Source: Endozoicomonas sp. NE40 (GTDB taxonomy: Bacteria; Pseudomonadota; Gammaproteobacteria; Pseudomonadales; Endozoicomonadaceae). Taken from it: 64,000 nt of DNA. How positions within the stretch are numbered: position 1 is the first letter of the stretch; every line of letters begins with the position of its first letter. The position numbers were made by a program, and so were the translations under genes. This document shows positions 26,152 to 35,600 of this stretch, one piece after another. The DNA is taken from the NCBI RefSeq assembly GCF_040549045.1, contig NZ_JBEWTB010000002.1:3104501-3168500 (forward strand), read 5' to 3'. The notes beneath the pieces are model-generated. The model worked only from the letters and a program-made list of their open reading frames with translations. It was not told the origin of the DNA and made no database searches.

Positions 26152-27711
26152 GTGATTGAATTAACTGCCAATAAAGCAGCGAGTCTGAAAAGTGACCTGC
26201 TTTCCGGCTTAACCGTTGCTCTGGCCCTGGTTCCCGAAGCCGTTGCTTTTGCCTTTGTTGCAGGTGTTGAACCTCTGGTGGGTTTATACGCCGCTTTCAT
26301 GGTGGGACTGATTACTGCCGCTATCGGGGGGCGACCCGGCATGATTTCCGGAGCCACCGGGGCTCTGGCTGTCGTTATGGTCTCGCTGGTGGCGGACCAT
26401 GGAGTGCAGTACCTGTTTGTCGCTGTCGTATTGATGGGCATTATTCAGGTGCTGGCAGGGGCTTTAAAGCTGGGTAAATTTATACGAATGGTGCCACACC
26501 CGGTTATGCTGGGCTTTGTGAATGGTTTGGCCATCGTTATCTTCCTTGCCCAGCTGGGGCAGTTCGGGGTAGCCGGTGAAGCCGGATGGCTTAATGGCAC
26601 TTTCCTTGAAGGCAGCGTTCTGGATGTCGCATGGATTGAGGGAGCCGGGCTTTATATGCTGGTCGGTCTGGTTGTTCTTACCATGGCTATTATTCATTTC
26701 CTGCCAAAACTGACCACTGCGGTTCCTTCCTCGCTGGCAGCCATTGTTGTTGTGAGCCTTCTGGTGTTTGCTTTGGGGCTCGACACCAGAACGGTAGGCG
26801 ATGTCGCTGATATTGCGGGTGGACTGCCAACGTTCAGCATTCCGGTAGTGCCTTTCAACCTTGAGACATTGTGGATTATTCTGCCGTATTCTCTGGTGCT
26901 GGCTGCTATCGGCCTGATTGAATCATTGCTCACCCTGAGAATGGTGGATGAAATTACCGAAACCCACGGTAGCTCCAACCGTGAATGTATTGGTCAGGGT
27001 GTGGCTAATATTGCAACGGGCTTCTTTGGTGGTATGGGTGGCTGCGCCATGATCGGACAGAGCATGATCAATGTGAACTCTGGTGGTCGTGGTCGTTTTT
27101 CCGGCATTTCTGCAGCGCTGTTTCTGCTGGTGTTTATTCTTTTTGCTTCCTCACTGATTGAGCAGATTCCTATCGCTGCCCTGATTGGTGTGATGTTTAT
27201 TGTTGTGATTGGCACCTTTGAATGGAGTAGTCTGCGTATCATGAACAAAATTCCGAAAGGTGACGCTTTTGTTCTGGTACTGGTGTCGGTTGTGACGGTA
27301 CTGACGGATCTGGCAGTAGCGGTTATCACCGGCGTCATTGTTTCAGCACTGGTCTTTGCCTGGGAACATGCAAAACATATTCGGGTTGAAAAGAAGGAAG
27401 ACCACAAGGGGTCAACCGTCTACAAAGTTCATGGTCCACTGTTCTTTGGTTCGACGACCACATTCCTTGAACAGTTTAAGCCACAGCAGGCTAACAAAGA
27501 CGTCATCATTGATTTTGCTGACTCCAGAGTGTGTGATCACTCCGGCCTGGAGGCTATTGATACACTGGCAGAGCGTTACCTTAACTCGGGTAAAACTCTG
27601 CACCTGTTACACCTGAGTCCAGACTGCCGCCAGTTGCTCAGGCGTGCAGGTAATCTGGTAGAAGTGAATGTTATAGAAGATCCAAAGTACTTTGTAGCAA
27701 CCAATGCCTGA
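26152..27711 (+). CDS. SulP-family anion transporter with STAS domain
   Basis: A 519-aa inner-membrane SLC26/SulP carrier of sulfate, bicarbonate or dicarboxylates. The N-terminal block KSDLLSGLTVALALVPEAVAFAFVAGVEPLVGLYAAF with TMs and the GGRPGMISGATGALAVV motif are diagnostic; about 10-12 hydrophobic segments follow to residue 400. The C-terminal STAS domain (about 425-515) contains VIIDFADSRVCDHSGLEAIDTLAERY. Start is GTG 26152. Substrate is unclear: a bicarbonate carrier of the BicA type is possible, and sulfate would fit the many sulfatases, but this is inference. Confidence 0.88.
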   Translation: MIELTANKAASLKSDLLSGLTVALALVPEAVAFAFVAGVEPLVGLYAAFMVGLITAAIGGRPGMISGATGALAVVMVSLVADHGVQYLFVAVVLMGIIQVLAGALKLGKFIRMVPHPVMLGFVNGLAIVIFLAQLGQFGVAGEAGWLNGTFLEGSVLDVAWIEGAGLYMLVGLVVLTMAIIHFLPKLTTAVPSSLAAIVVVSLLVFALGLDTRTVGDVADIAGGLPTFSIPVVPFNLETLWIILPYSLVLAAIGLIESLLTLRMVDEITETHGSSNRECIGQGVANIATGFFGGMGGCAMIGQSMINVNSGGRGRFSGISAALFLLVFILFASSLIEQIPIAALIGVMFIVVIGTFEWSSLRIMNKIPKGDAFVLVLVSVVTVLTDLAVAVITGVIVSALVFAWEHAKHIRVEKKEDHKGSTVYKVHGPLFFGSTTTFLEQFKPQQANKDVIIDFADSRVCDHSGLEAIDTLAERYLNSGKTLHLLHLSPDCRQLLRRAGNLVEVNVIEDPKYFVATNA

Positions 27712-27792
27712 TTCGGTGTAAACCATCAGGTTTGCAGGTCTTATACCAATCGCAATAATTAGCTATTATTCTGCCAGCGTTTATGTGAGACG

Positions 27793-27821
27793 GAACAATG
27801 AACCAGCCCGGTTCATTGTTC
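27793..27821. terminator. Strong hairpin after the SulP gene
   Basis: Perfect 12-bp stem GAACAATGAACC / GGTTCATTGTTC with a 5-base loop, between the SulP stop and the end of the convergent NqrM-like gene. It lacks a T-tract, so it may act as a transcript-end stabiliser or partial terminator. Confidence 0.5.
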
Positions 27822-27843
27822 ATCCTTAATTGTTCAATAGGTC

Positions 27844-28026
27844 TTATTGCGCCTGGCATATATGGCGAGAGGCACAGCATTTACACGCTGAGTTCCCGCC
27901 ATCTTCCCGGAATGGGCCACATTCCGGGTTGTTTTTTTCAAAATTACGATACAGCTGTTGTACACCCAGCCAGCCTGCCATGGTCAGCATCAGTACAACC
28001 ACTGCCGTTAACATCTGTAACAGCAT
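27844..28026 (-). CDS. NqrM-like small membrane Cys protein at the end of the rnf operon (60 aa)
   Basis: A 60-aa protein with one N-terminal membrane segment (MLLQMLTAVVVLMLTMAGWLGV) and a cysteine-rich tail: C36, C48, C50, C51 and C57. C36-x11-C48-x-C50 is the spacing in NqrM (DUF539), a maturation factor needed to build the iron centre between NqrD and NqrE of Na+-NQR. RnfA and RnfE are the homologues of those subunits. The start codon overlaps the rnfA stop by one base (TGATG), so it is translationally coupled to rnfA. NqrM-like is an inference from topology, spacing and context; the last Cys spacing (x6 rather than x3) differs. Confidence 0.6.
   Translation of the reverse strand: MLLQMLTAVVVLMLTMAGWLGVQQLYRNFEKNNPECGPFREDGGNSACKCCASRHICQAQ
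27906..27938 (+). terminator. Rho-independent terminator for plus-strand transcripts, inside the NqrM-like gene
   Basis: Perfect 9-bp stem CCCGGAATG / CATTCCGGG, 5-base loop, followed by TTGTTTTTTT. It would end SulP transcription, but lies antisense inside the 60-aa gene. Confidence 0.7.
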
Positions 28027-28607
28027 CAGGCCCCCAGTCCGGCAAAACCCATAAACGCCAGTGACAGAATGCCACCAATCATCAGGGTCATGGCAGCGCC
28101 CTGGGCGACAGAAGGCGTCTTTGCCAGTTCCAGCTTTTCACGAATACCCGCCATCAGCAGCAGTGCGATGCTGAAGCCTGCACCTGCCCCAAGGGCAAAC
28201 GCAACACTCTGCGGGAAGTTATAGCCACGGTTGGTCTGGAACAGTGCCAGACCCAGAATCGCACAGTTGGTGGTAATCAATGGCAGGAAGATACCCAGCG
28301 CCCGGAACAGTGCCGGACTGAACTTCTTCACAAACATTTCTACCAGTTGCACCGACGAGGCAATGACCGCGATATAACAGATCAGTCGGAGGAACTCGAT
28401 GTTAAGTGCAATCAGCAGCAGGTTGATGACATAGGCACTGGCAGAACTCACCAACATAACAAACGTGGTAGCAAGACCCATATTCAGAGCCGTATCACGT
28501 TTGTTGGACACACCCAGAAACGGACAGATGCCCAGAAACATTGCCAGCACAAAGTTACTGACAATGGCAGCATTCAGAAAAATACTGAACAGGCTTTCAC
28601 TTTCCAT
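28026..28607 (-). CDS. rnfA: Rnf complex subunit RnfA
   Basis: Integral-membrane subunit of the ion-pumping ferredoxin:NAD+ oxidoreductase. 193 aa, six hydrophobic segments, homologous to RnfE and NqrE. Conserved half-motifs that hold the intramembrane iron centre are visible: MFLGICPFLGVSNK near the N-terminus and PLITTNCAILGLALF in the middle, each with one Cys. Overlaps rnfE by 11 bases at its start and the NqrM-like gene by 1 base at its end. Confidence 0.94.
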   Translation of the reverse strand: MESESLFSIFLNAAIVSNFVLAMFLGICPFLGVSNKRDTALNMGLATTFVMLVSSASAYVINLLLIALNIEFLRLICYIAVIASSVQLVEMFVKKFSPALFRALGIFLPLITTNCAILGLALFQTNRGYNFPQSVAFALGAGAGFSIALLLMAGIREKLELAKTPSVAQGAAMTLMIGGILSLAFMGFAGLGA

Positions 28608-29295
28608 GGGCTAAAGCCTCCCCTTGAAATTGCTCTTTATCCAGCGAGTTATCCAGCGAGTCCTGTTGCTCTTTACGCATGCGGACAAAGGCAAACAGCA
28701 GCAGCCACGCCCCCAGCACAAAGAATCCTCCGGCAGGCAGCAGCATGACCACCCAGGGCTCAAAACCGGCGGGCATGATATTGATACCAAACAGCGCGCC
28801 AGCCCCCAGAATTTCCCGCACAGACCCAAGGCTGAACAGTGCCAGCGTAAAGCCTGCACCGGTACCCAGACTGTTCACCATGGAAGCCACTGGTTTCTGC
28901 TTGGACGCATAGGATTCGGCACGACCGAGAATTACACAGTTCGCCACAATCAACTGAATGAAGGCACCCAGTGCGTTATACAAATCCAGACTGATCGCCT
29001 GAATGATGTAATCAACGATGGTCACAAACGACGCAATAATCACGATATAGGTGACAATGCGCACCTGTTTGGGAATCAGGTTACGAACCAGTGAGATCAG
29101 TCCTGTGGACATCAGCAGTACAAAACTGGTCGCAAGACCCATACTGATGGCATTGATCGCCGAGTTAGTGACCGCCAGTACCGGACACATGCCCAGCAAC
29201 ATGACAAAAACAGGGTTTTCCCGCCACAGTCCGCGCAGGAACGTATCCGGCGTGACCGCTTCATACTCTTGTTTCTTTTTGGGCATGCTACTCAT
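28597..29295 (-). CDS. rnfE: Rnf complex subunit RnfE
   Basis: Membrane subunit paralogous to RnfA, 232 aa, six hydrophobic segments. It carries the matching Cys half-motifs MLLGMCPVLAVTNS and QLIVANCVILGRAESYAS, and together with RnfA is expected to bind the iron centre in the membrane. A longer hydrophilic N-terminus and C-terminal tail (about 30 residues) are normal for RnfE. Overlaps rnfG by 4 bases. Confidence 0.94.
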   Translation of the reverse strand: MSSMPKKKQEYEAVTPDTFLRGLWRENPVFVMLLGMCPVLAVTNSAINAISMGLATSFVLLMSTGLISLVRNLIPKQVRIVTYIVIIASFVTIVDYIIQAISLDLYNALGAFIQLIVANCVILGRAESYASKQKPVASMVNSLGTGAGFTLALFSLGSVREILGAGALFGINIMPAGFEPWVVMLLPAGGFFVLGAWLLLFAFVRMRKEQQDSLDNSLDKEQFQGEALAHGK

Positions 29296-30059
29296 TCGCT
29301 TGCCTCACTGTTCATTAGTGAATCCAGAGTTAATGAATCCAGATGCTGGTGAATAACCGGCAGCCACTGTTGTGCGCTCAGGTTGATTGCCTGACCAATG
29401 GCATTGGAGGTAATAGTGGCACCGCTGATAGCGTCGATCTCCCAGGCGTTCTGTTTGGTACCGCTTTTTACCGTAACAATGTCGTTAGCGAGGGCGGAAC
29501 CACTGGTGGCAAGGCGAGCGTCCAGCCGGTCAAAGTTGGCAAGGAAGTCCTCGTCGGTCAGCACCTTGTCACCCAGTCCCGGAGTTTCCGTCATGGTCAG
29601 CACCTGATAAGCGGTAATCGCTTCCAGCTCAGGCTGATAGCCAAACATGATATGCACCGGACCGGCATAACCGGAGGCAACGCCGGGAACGGCAAGCCCT
29701 TTCAGGTCACCACTGGCGTCATAGCCGCCGTAGATGACAAAACCGTCGTCATCGGTCTGTTCAACCGGAATGATTCCGGATTCAGAGATCACGAAAGAAC
29801 GGCTGGTCGTGGCACCATGCACAACATTAAATACGGCCGCTTCAGTCGCTGCTTTCTGGTTGGCTTCGATATACGGCATGGCCCATTGAACGACCATGAC
29901 CACCAGAAAACCTGACAGCAGGGCGGTTAATGTCAGGGTGCGGAACATCGCCAGAACGGGTGTCTGTGGCACGGCCTGTTCTTCCGCCGGTGTGTTGGCG
30001 GCGACCTCTGTCAGAGGAATATCGCTACTGCTATCGCTGCTACTATAGCTACTACTCAT
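29292..30059 (-). CDS. rnfG: Rnf complex subunit RnfG (FMN-binding)
   Basis: Periplasm-facing FMN subunit of 255 aa. One membrane anchor (about 40-62), then an FMN-binding domain. FMN is bound covalently by phosphoester to the Thr of the SGAT motif, here in EIDAISGATITSNAIG at T215. The N-terminus has an unusual Ser/Asp-rich run (MSSSYSSSDSSSDIP) and a 20-residue acidic/Pro tail before the anchor, longer than in E. coli RsxG. Overlaps rnfD by 4 bases. Flavinylation needs ApbE; no apbE is in the window. Confidence 0.93.
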   Translation of the reverse strand: MSSSYSSSDSSSDIPLTEVAANTPAEEQAVPQTPVLAMFRTLTLTALLSGFLVVMVVQWAMPYIEANQKAATEAAVFNVVHGATTSRSFVISESGIIPVEQTDDDGFVIYGGYDASGDLKGLAVPGVASGYAGPVHIMFGYQPELEAITAYQVLTMTETPGLGDKVLTDEDFLANFDRLDARLATSGSALANDIVTVKSGTKQNAWEIDAISGATITSNAIGQAINLSAQQWLPVIHQHLDSLTLDSLMNSEASE

Positions 30060-31114
30060 GCTTCCTCCCCGGGTTGTTGTTTCAGACGAGTACCAAAGGC
30101 ACGGGGCTGAGTCACACTGTCAATTAACGGTGCCAGGGCGTTCGCCACCAGAACCGCATACATGGCACCTTCCGGAAGACCACCGAACAGTCGGATGATC
30201 ACGGTCAGGAAACCAATGAACAGTCCGTAAATCCAGATGCCCGTTGGAGTCAGTGGCGTACCCACCATATCCGTTGCCATAAACATCGCCGCCAGCATCA
30301 GACCGCCGGAGAAGATAACGAACAGAGGCGTTGGATAGACGTCGGCGTTCATCAGCCAGAATGGAGTGGCAGTCAGCAGTGCGCCAAGAATGACCGCACA
30401 GGGAATCTTCCAGCTCATAATGCCACGAGCAATCAGGAAACCACCGCAAAGGAGAACCAGCAGCGCCGATGTTTCACCGGATGAACCACTGACCATACCC
30501 AGCAACAGATCCGAAGTACTCGTACTGACTTGTTCAAACTTAAACAGCGACAGCGGTGTAGCACTGGAGTAGGCATCTACCTGCCCGGCAATCCAAGCAC
30601 TACTGTCTGCCGGGGACATAAACGGCAACGCCAGACTGGATGGAATAAACGACGTAAATCGTTCAGGTAGAAAGCCGGGTGTCCATGTAGTGATGGAAAC
30701 CGGGAAGGCTGCCTGTACAAAGGCTCGTCCGACCAGTGCAGGGTTAAACGGGTTCTGTCCCAGGCCGCCAAACAGCATTTTGCCGAGGGCAACTGCGATA
30801 AAACCGGCGACAGCAGCCATCCACAGAGGAAAGCCCGGAGGCAGAGTCAGTGCCAGAAGAATGCCGGTAATGACCACGCTGTAATCCGACAGCGTGCTTT
30901 TTTTCCCGGAAATGGCTGTGAACAGCTGTTCCGTCGCCATGCACGACAGAGTTGTGACAATAATCAGCGCCAGCGCACTGATACCGAACTGCCAGACTGC
31001 CCATGCGCAGACAGGTAGCAGGGCGTAGACCACGTTTCGCATGATCTGCGGTACCGTCAGCACCTTCTTCAGGTGCGGTGAGGTACGAATGGTTAAGGGA
31101 GTTTGTTTTATCAT
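30056..31114 (-). CDS. rnfD: Rnf complex subunit RnfD (FMN-binding)
   Basis: Polytopic membrane subunit of 352 aa homologous to NqrB. The covalent FMN threonine lies in AYSSATPLSLFKF at T186; GGLGQNPFNPALVGRAFVQAAFP before it is typical of the family. The start is 12 bases after rnfC. Confidence 0.94.
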   Translation of the reverse strand: MIKQTPLTIRTSPHLKKVLTVPQIMRNVVYALLPVCAWAVWQFGISALALIIVTTLSCMATEQLFTAISGKKSTLSDYSVVITGILLALTLPPGFPLWMAAVAGFIAVALGKMLFGGLGQNPFNPALVGRAFVQAAFPVSITTWTPGFLPERFTSFIPSSLALPFMSPADSSAWIAGQVDAYSSATPLSLFKFEQVSTSTSDLLLGMVSGSSGETSALLVLLCGGFLIARGIMSWKIPCAVILGALLTATPFWLMNADVYPTPLFVIFSGGLMLAAMFMATDMVGTPLTPTGIWIYGLFIGFLTVIIRLFGGLPEGAMYAVLVANALAPLIDSVTQPRAFGTRLKQQPGEEA

Positions 31115-31126
31115 CCTGTGCCACCC

Positions 31127-32506
31127 TTATCCTGCACTGCGTGCTTTTTGACGAATGGACTGCTTGGCGACCCGAATCTTCTGGGTCAGGGGAATGTTGG
31201 CAGGGCAGGAGTTACTGCAGCAACCGCATTCAAAACAGTTCATCAGGTGAAATTCGTCCATCATTTCCTGGTGACGACTAGCGTCAGCCAGCTTACCCAG
31301 CATGGATGGGTTCAGATACATCGGGCAGGCTTCTACACAGGCACGACAACCTATACACGGCATTTCCGGTTCGTGGCTGCTGGGCAGCTGCTCAGGAGGA
31401 AACACCAGAATACCGGTGATACCTTTGGTGGTAGCAATATCACGGGTAGCGATACTGGTTCCCATCATCGGGCCACCCAGAATGATCATGCCGGGATTGT
31501 CGATAGCGCCCACCTGTTCCAGAACAAACGGCAGTGGTGTACCCAGTGGAATGATGTAGTTGCCGGGCTTACTGACACCGGGACCACTGACTGTAACAAT
31601 CCGTTCAATCAGGCCACGGCCTTCCGGTACCAGTTCACCGATCTGTGCCAGAGTGCCGACGTTAAACACGGCGCAGCCAATATCTGCAGGAATGCCGCCA
31701 GCGGGAACTTCCAGCCCAAGCAGGCTTTTCAGCAGCATTTTTTCCGCGCCCTGTGGGTAGCACGTAGGCACCGCTTCACAGGTTATATTCGTCAACTGAT
31801 GTGCGACGATGGCTTTACGGATTTTTTCAACCGCATCCATCTTGTTGTCTTCAATACCGATAATGGCTTTTTCAGCGCCCGAAGTGACCATTGCCAGCTG
31901 CAAACCTTTCAACAGGTTATCGGTGTATTCCAGCATGGTTCGGTGGTCACAGGTCAGGTACGGTTCGCATTCGCACCCATTCGCTACCAGAGTTTTGATG
32001 GTTTTGCCTTTGGGGGCTTTCATTTTTACATGGGTAGGAAACGCTGCCCCACCCAGACCCACAACACCGGCATCCTGCACCGCTTTAACCAGATCGTCTG
32101 CGGACATGACTTTGGTATCACGAGGCTGGAGATAACGAATGGTCTGGTCGGAAGAAGGCCAGGTATCAATTAAAATTGCGGGGGTTTTACTGCCATTGGG
32201 CATGGACACCAGCTCATCAACGGCTGCAACCGTACCCGTAACGGGCGCATGAATCGGGGCTGAGACAAAACCACCGGCTTCAGCAATGGGTTCGCCCCGA
32301 ACAACGTCCTGTCCTTTGCTCACGACCGGTTTGGCAGGAGCGCCAATACTCTGCGACAACGGCACAATAATTTTGTTAGAAAACGGCATTCGCCGTATGG
32401 GCTTGTGTTCGGTCAGTTCTTTATGGTCTTCCGGGTGTATGCCGTTGGCAAAGCTGTTGCCCTGCCAGGGCAGCCTCAGAAAGCCCTGTTGGTTAAAAAG
32501 AGACAT
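31127..32506 (-). CDS. rnfC: Rnf complex subunit RnfC (NADH-binding, 2x[4Fe-4S])
   Basis: Peripheral subunit of 459 aa that binds NADH and FMN and passes electrons through two [4Fe-4S] clusters. The N-terminal Barrel-sandwich part (PLSQSIGAPAKPVVSKGQDVVRGE) is followed by the nucleotide-binding fold (GVVGLGGAAFPTHVKMKAPKGK, NGCECEPYLTCDHRTML). The C-terminal cluster motifs are CIGCRACVEACPMYLNP and CFECGCCSNSCPANIPL. 120 bases separate it from nifJ upstream and contain a hairpin that may reduce read-through. Confidence 0.95.
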   Translation of the reverse strand: MSLFNQQGFLRLPWQGNSFANGIHPEDHKELTEHKPIRRMPFSNKIIVPLSQSIGAPAKPVVSKGQDVVRGEPIAEAGGFVSAPIHAPVTGTVAAVDELVSMPNGSKTPAILIDTWPSSDQTIRYLQPRDTKVMSADDLVKAVQDAGVVGLGGAAFPTHVKMKAPKGKTIKTLVANGCECEPYLTCDHRTMLEYTDNLLKGLQLAMVTSGAEKAIIGIEDNKMDAVEKIRKAIVAHQLTNITCEAVPTCYPQGAEKMLLKSLLGLEVPAGGIPADIGCAVFNVGTLAQIGELVPEGRGLIERIVTVSGPGVSKPGNYIIPLGTPLPFVLEQVGAIDNPGMIILGGPMMGTSIATRDIATTKGITGILVFPPEQLPSSHEPEMPCIGCRACVEACPMYLNPSMLGKLADASRHQEMMDEFHLMNCFECGCCSNSCPANIPLTQKIRVAKQSIRQKARSAG

Positions 32507-32564
32507 TAATGGAAATCCTTTTGGCTGAAAGCATCTCGACTGAAAACATCAGTCAGAAATAACA

Positions 32565-32585
32565 GGGGTGGGCAGTGCCCACCCC
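32565..32585. terminator. Hairpin between nifJ and rnfC
   Basis: Perfect 9-bp palindromic stem GGGGTGGGC / GCCCACCCC with a 3-base loop. The minus-strand tail (TGTTATTTCT) is only weakly T-rich, so it may partly attenuate transcription from nifJ into rnfC. Confidence 0.55.
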
Positions 32586-32626
32586 TTTGCTTTTTATGAG
32601 AAAGCTATTTCACATCGAAGTTCGTT

Positions 32627-35600
32627 TTACTGGAACTTCTCAGCCCGCTTGATCAGCTTATCCAGATCCTTTTCATTCTGATCCCATGGGATACCGGGGT
32701 GGATGCTGCCCGCAGTGCACTTCTCAGCCGCTTTCACAATATCCTTAAAAGCAGCCCCCTGTGGGTTGGTGATCTGTATCTTGCCGTCGCTGTCGTAGGC
32801 AAAGACACCGGGCGCTATGTTGATACACTCGTCACAGGCTGTACATTCAGCGCTTTCCACCCAGACCCCTTCGCCAACCTGTACCGCAGGAATCAGGTTG
32901 TCACCCTGTGCGGCTGGTGCGGCGATGGCTGGAGACACGGTGATGGTTCCCACCAGCTCTTCAATCTTGCCGGTCAGCTGGCTGGCCAGTTCTGCTTTCG
33001 CTTCCGTGGCTGCGGCCTTGACTTTCGCCTGATTCTCAACGCCGGTCAGGCTGCGCAGTTGACGCCAGAAGTGACGACGCTCGTCGCAGGAGTTGACCAT
33101 CTCCTGAGCCACCAGAACCCGAACCAGATGGTTCTTGTTGTCGGTGGCCATCACGTAAGGGAACAGACCTTCACGATCACTGTTGTCCATTTCCAGGAAC
33201 TCGTGCAGCGGCACCATTTCATCGTTCCAGGCATCCTGAGGCACTTTGCGGAAGTGCTTGCTGAAGCGACCTTCAGTCATGGCAAAGTCTGCAAAGGTAA
33301 AGGGCAGTTCCATGGTCTTCTGTTCGCCTTCCTCATCCAGATACTTGATTGGATAAGTCAGCCAGTCTTCGGTCAGCTTGGCATTGCCTTCCAGAGAAGC
33401 GCAGTCCTCATAGCTGGTGCCAGCGTCCGGATCGTAGCGGAACAGTGGGTACGCACGGGAATCTACCGCCAGTTTGGACTGATGACGTGCCATGTCGTCG
33501 GCAATGCCATGCTCTACCGGACAGGCGGCGTAGATATTAAACAGCGCCGGGTGACGGCTGTTGAAGCCATCAATAAAGCCTTCCAGCAGATGCGTGGTGT
33601 GTGCGGCAGAGCTTTGCAGGATAAAGCTGGTACGATGCGCCATACCGATCAGGCTGATCTCCTTACGCATCTCGGTCTTACCGTGTTTCGCCTTGCCATA
33701 AGGGCTCATATCCGCCACCTGACTGACAAAGCTGGACGTACAGGCCTGACCACCGGTGTTGGAGTAAACCTGGGTATCCAGCACCATCACCTTGATCGGT
33801 ACACCGGATGCCATGGTGCGGGACAGGTTCTGGAAACCAATGTCGTACATCGCGCCGTCACCGCCAATGGCGACAACCGGCGGACACAGGCGGTATTCTT
33901 CATCGCTGAACTGGTTCCACTTGAAGTGAGTGAAAAAACTGTCGTGTACTTCCGGATCGTACTGGCCTTCCAGTTCCAGCTTCGCCTGACGTATGGCCTT
34001 GAAGCCTTCCGCCATTTTCACCATATGGCCTTCGAAGAGTCCCATCGCCAGCGAGGTGCTGTCCTGGAACAGGTGGTTAGCCCATGGGAACGGGTATGGG
34101 TTGTAGGGATAGGTTGCACCCCAGACAGAAGTACAACCAGTGGAGTTGGTGATACCCATGGCGGCACGGCCACGGCCGGTGGTGCCTTCGCTGTAGCGAT
34201 ATTTCAGATGCTTCAGCTTCTCAACCAGCTGAGTCACCCAGCGCAGCCACTTCGGATCAATCGGAGTGCTGGCACCTTCAGCGTTCAGGCTGTCGGTCAG
34301 GTTTGCCAGAGTCAGGTCGTGGTCGCTGTGCTTTTCAATGGCATTCTCAATAGCGTCCACATTGCTGATATCAACACCACCCGCCAGTTTCATGCGGATA
34401 TGGGTTTCCAGCCTGGCCACCAGGTCATCGATCTCTTTCAGGTGTGCTTTCACCCGTGGTTGCATCATGGCGGTGACGGTAGACGTCATCAGATGGATGA
34501 TGCTCTTTTCTCCACAACCCAGACATGCACCGTCACCGCAGACGGTGGACATGTAGTTGGCCTTGTCCATCAGCAGAGTTTCGAGCGCGCCGACTTTTTC
34601 ATCAAGATCGTCAATGCGGCTGAACTGTTCGCTGGTGGTGGGCAGATCCATCCAGAAATCCCAGTTCTTGCGCATTCTGTCCACAGAGTCATCGGTCTGT
34701 GGCTTCACCACCAGGGCGTTGTCAGTACATACCTGAACACACTCCATACAGCCTTTACAGGTGTTAGGATTCAGGGTGATAGACAGCAGACCACCGGAGC
34801 CTTTTGCCTTCTTCTCACGACTGGTGTAGTACGGCTTGGTAATGGAGAAGTCAAACTTACTGACCTGATCCAGCAACAGGCTGAATTCCTGTTCCTGAGC
34901 TTCTTTCTGGGAACCTTCCAGAGTAGAGTTGCTCAGGTGTTCCAGAACCGCCTGATCAATCAGCTGGTTTGGATTGGAACCTTCGCCACCGGTTTCAATC
35001 AGCTCCCGTACACGCTTTTCAATGGCACGGGTATCGCGACGCAGATAGCGGGTTGGCATGCCTTTGGTTTCGATACGGTTAATAGCGGTTTCAAACACTT
35101 CACCAAAGGTGTTCACCAGAGCAGGCAGGGCGCTGTCCGGGCAGATGGTGAAACAGTCGCCACAGGCTGTACAGTTTTCCGGTACCCACTCCGGGTATTC
35201 GAAGCGTATGCCGGTCATATCACGGTAAGCGCCGGTTCCCGCTGGCATCAGGCTCATGGCCAGGCTTGGGTCGGCAGGGTTGCCTTCGCCGTCGCCTTTG
35301 GCGTAGAAGGAAGCGGTATCGTCCCAGAACTTGTGCAGGTCGGAAACACCGTTTTTGCTGACCGGCACCTGCTTCAGCATTACGGGCAGTTTTTCTTCTT
35401 TGCGAACTTCCGGCAGGGAAGCACCCACCACCTTGCCGGTGATCTCAACCATTTCGTCAAAGCCACGGCGTACTACACGAATGTTGTCGTCGACAACGTG
35501 AGCGCCCTTGTGACCAAACTTGCTTTGCAGCTGACTGCGAATCGCTTCAAACAGACTTTCCTCAGTGAGGGTGCCGCGCTTGAGCAATGGAGACGCCCGG

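Noticed and set aside
31103..32173. A 356-codon plus-strand frame opposite rnfC
   Set aside because: Shadow of rnfC, whose two Fe-S motifs fix the coding strand.
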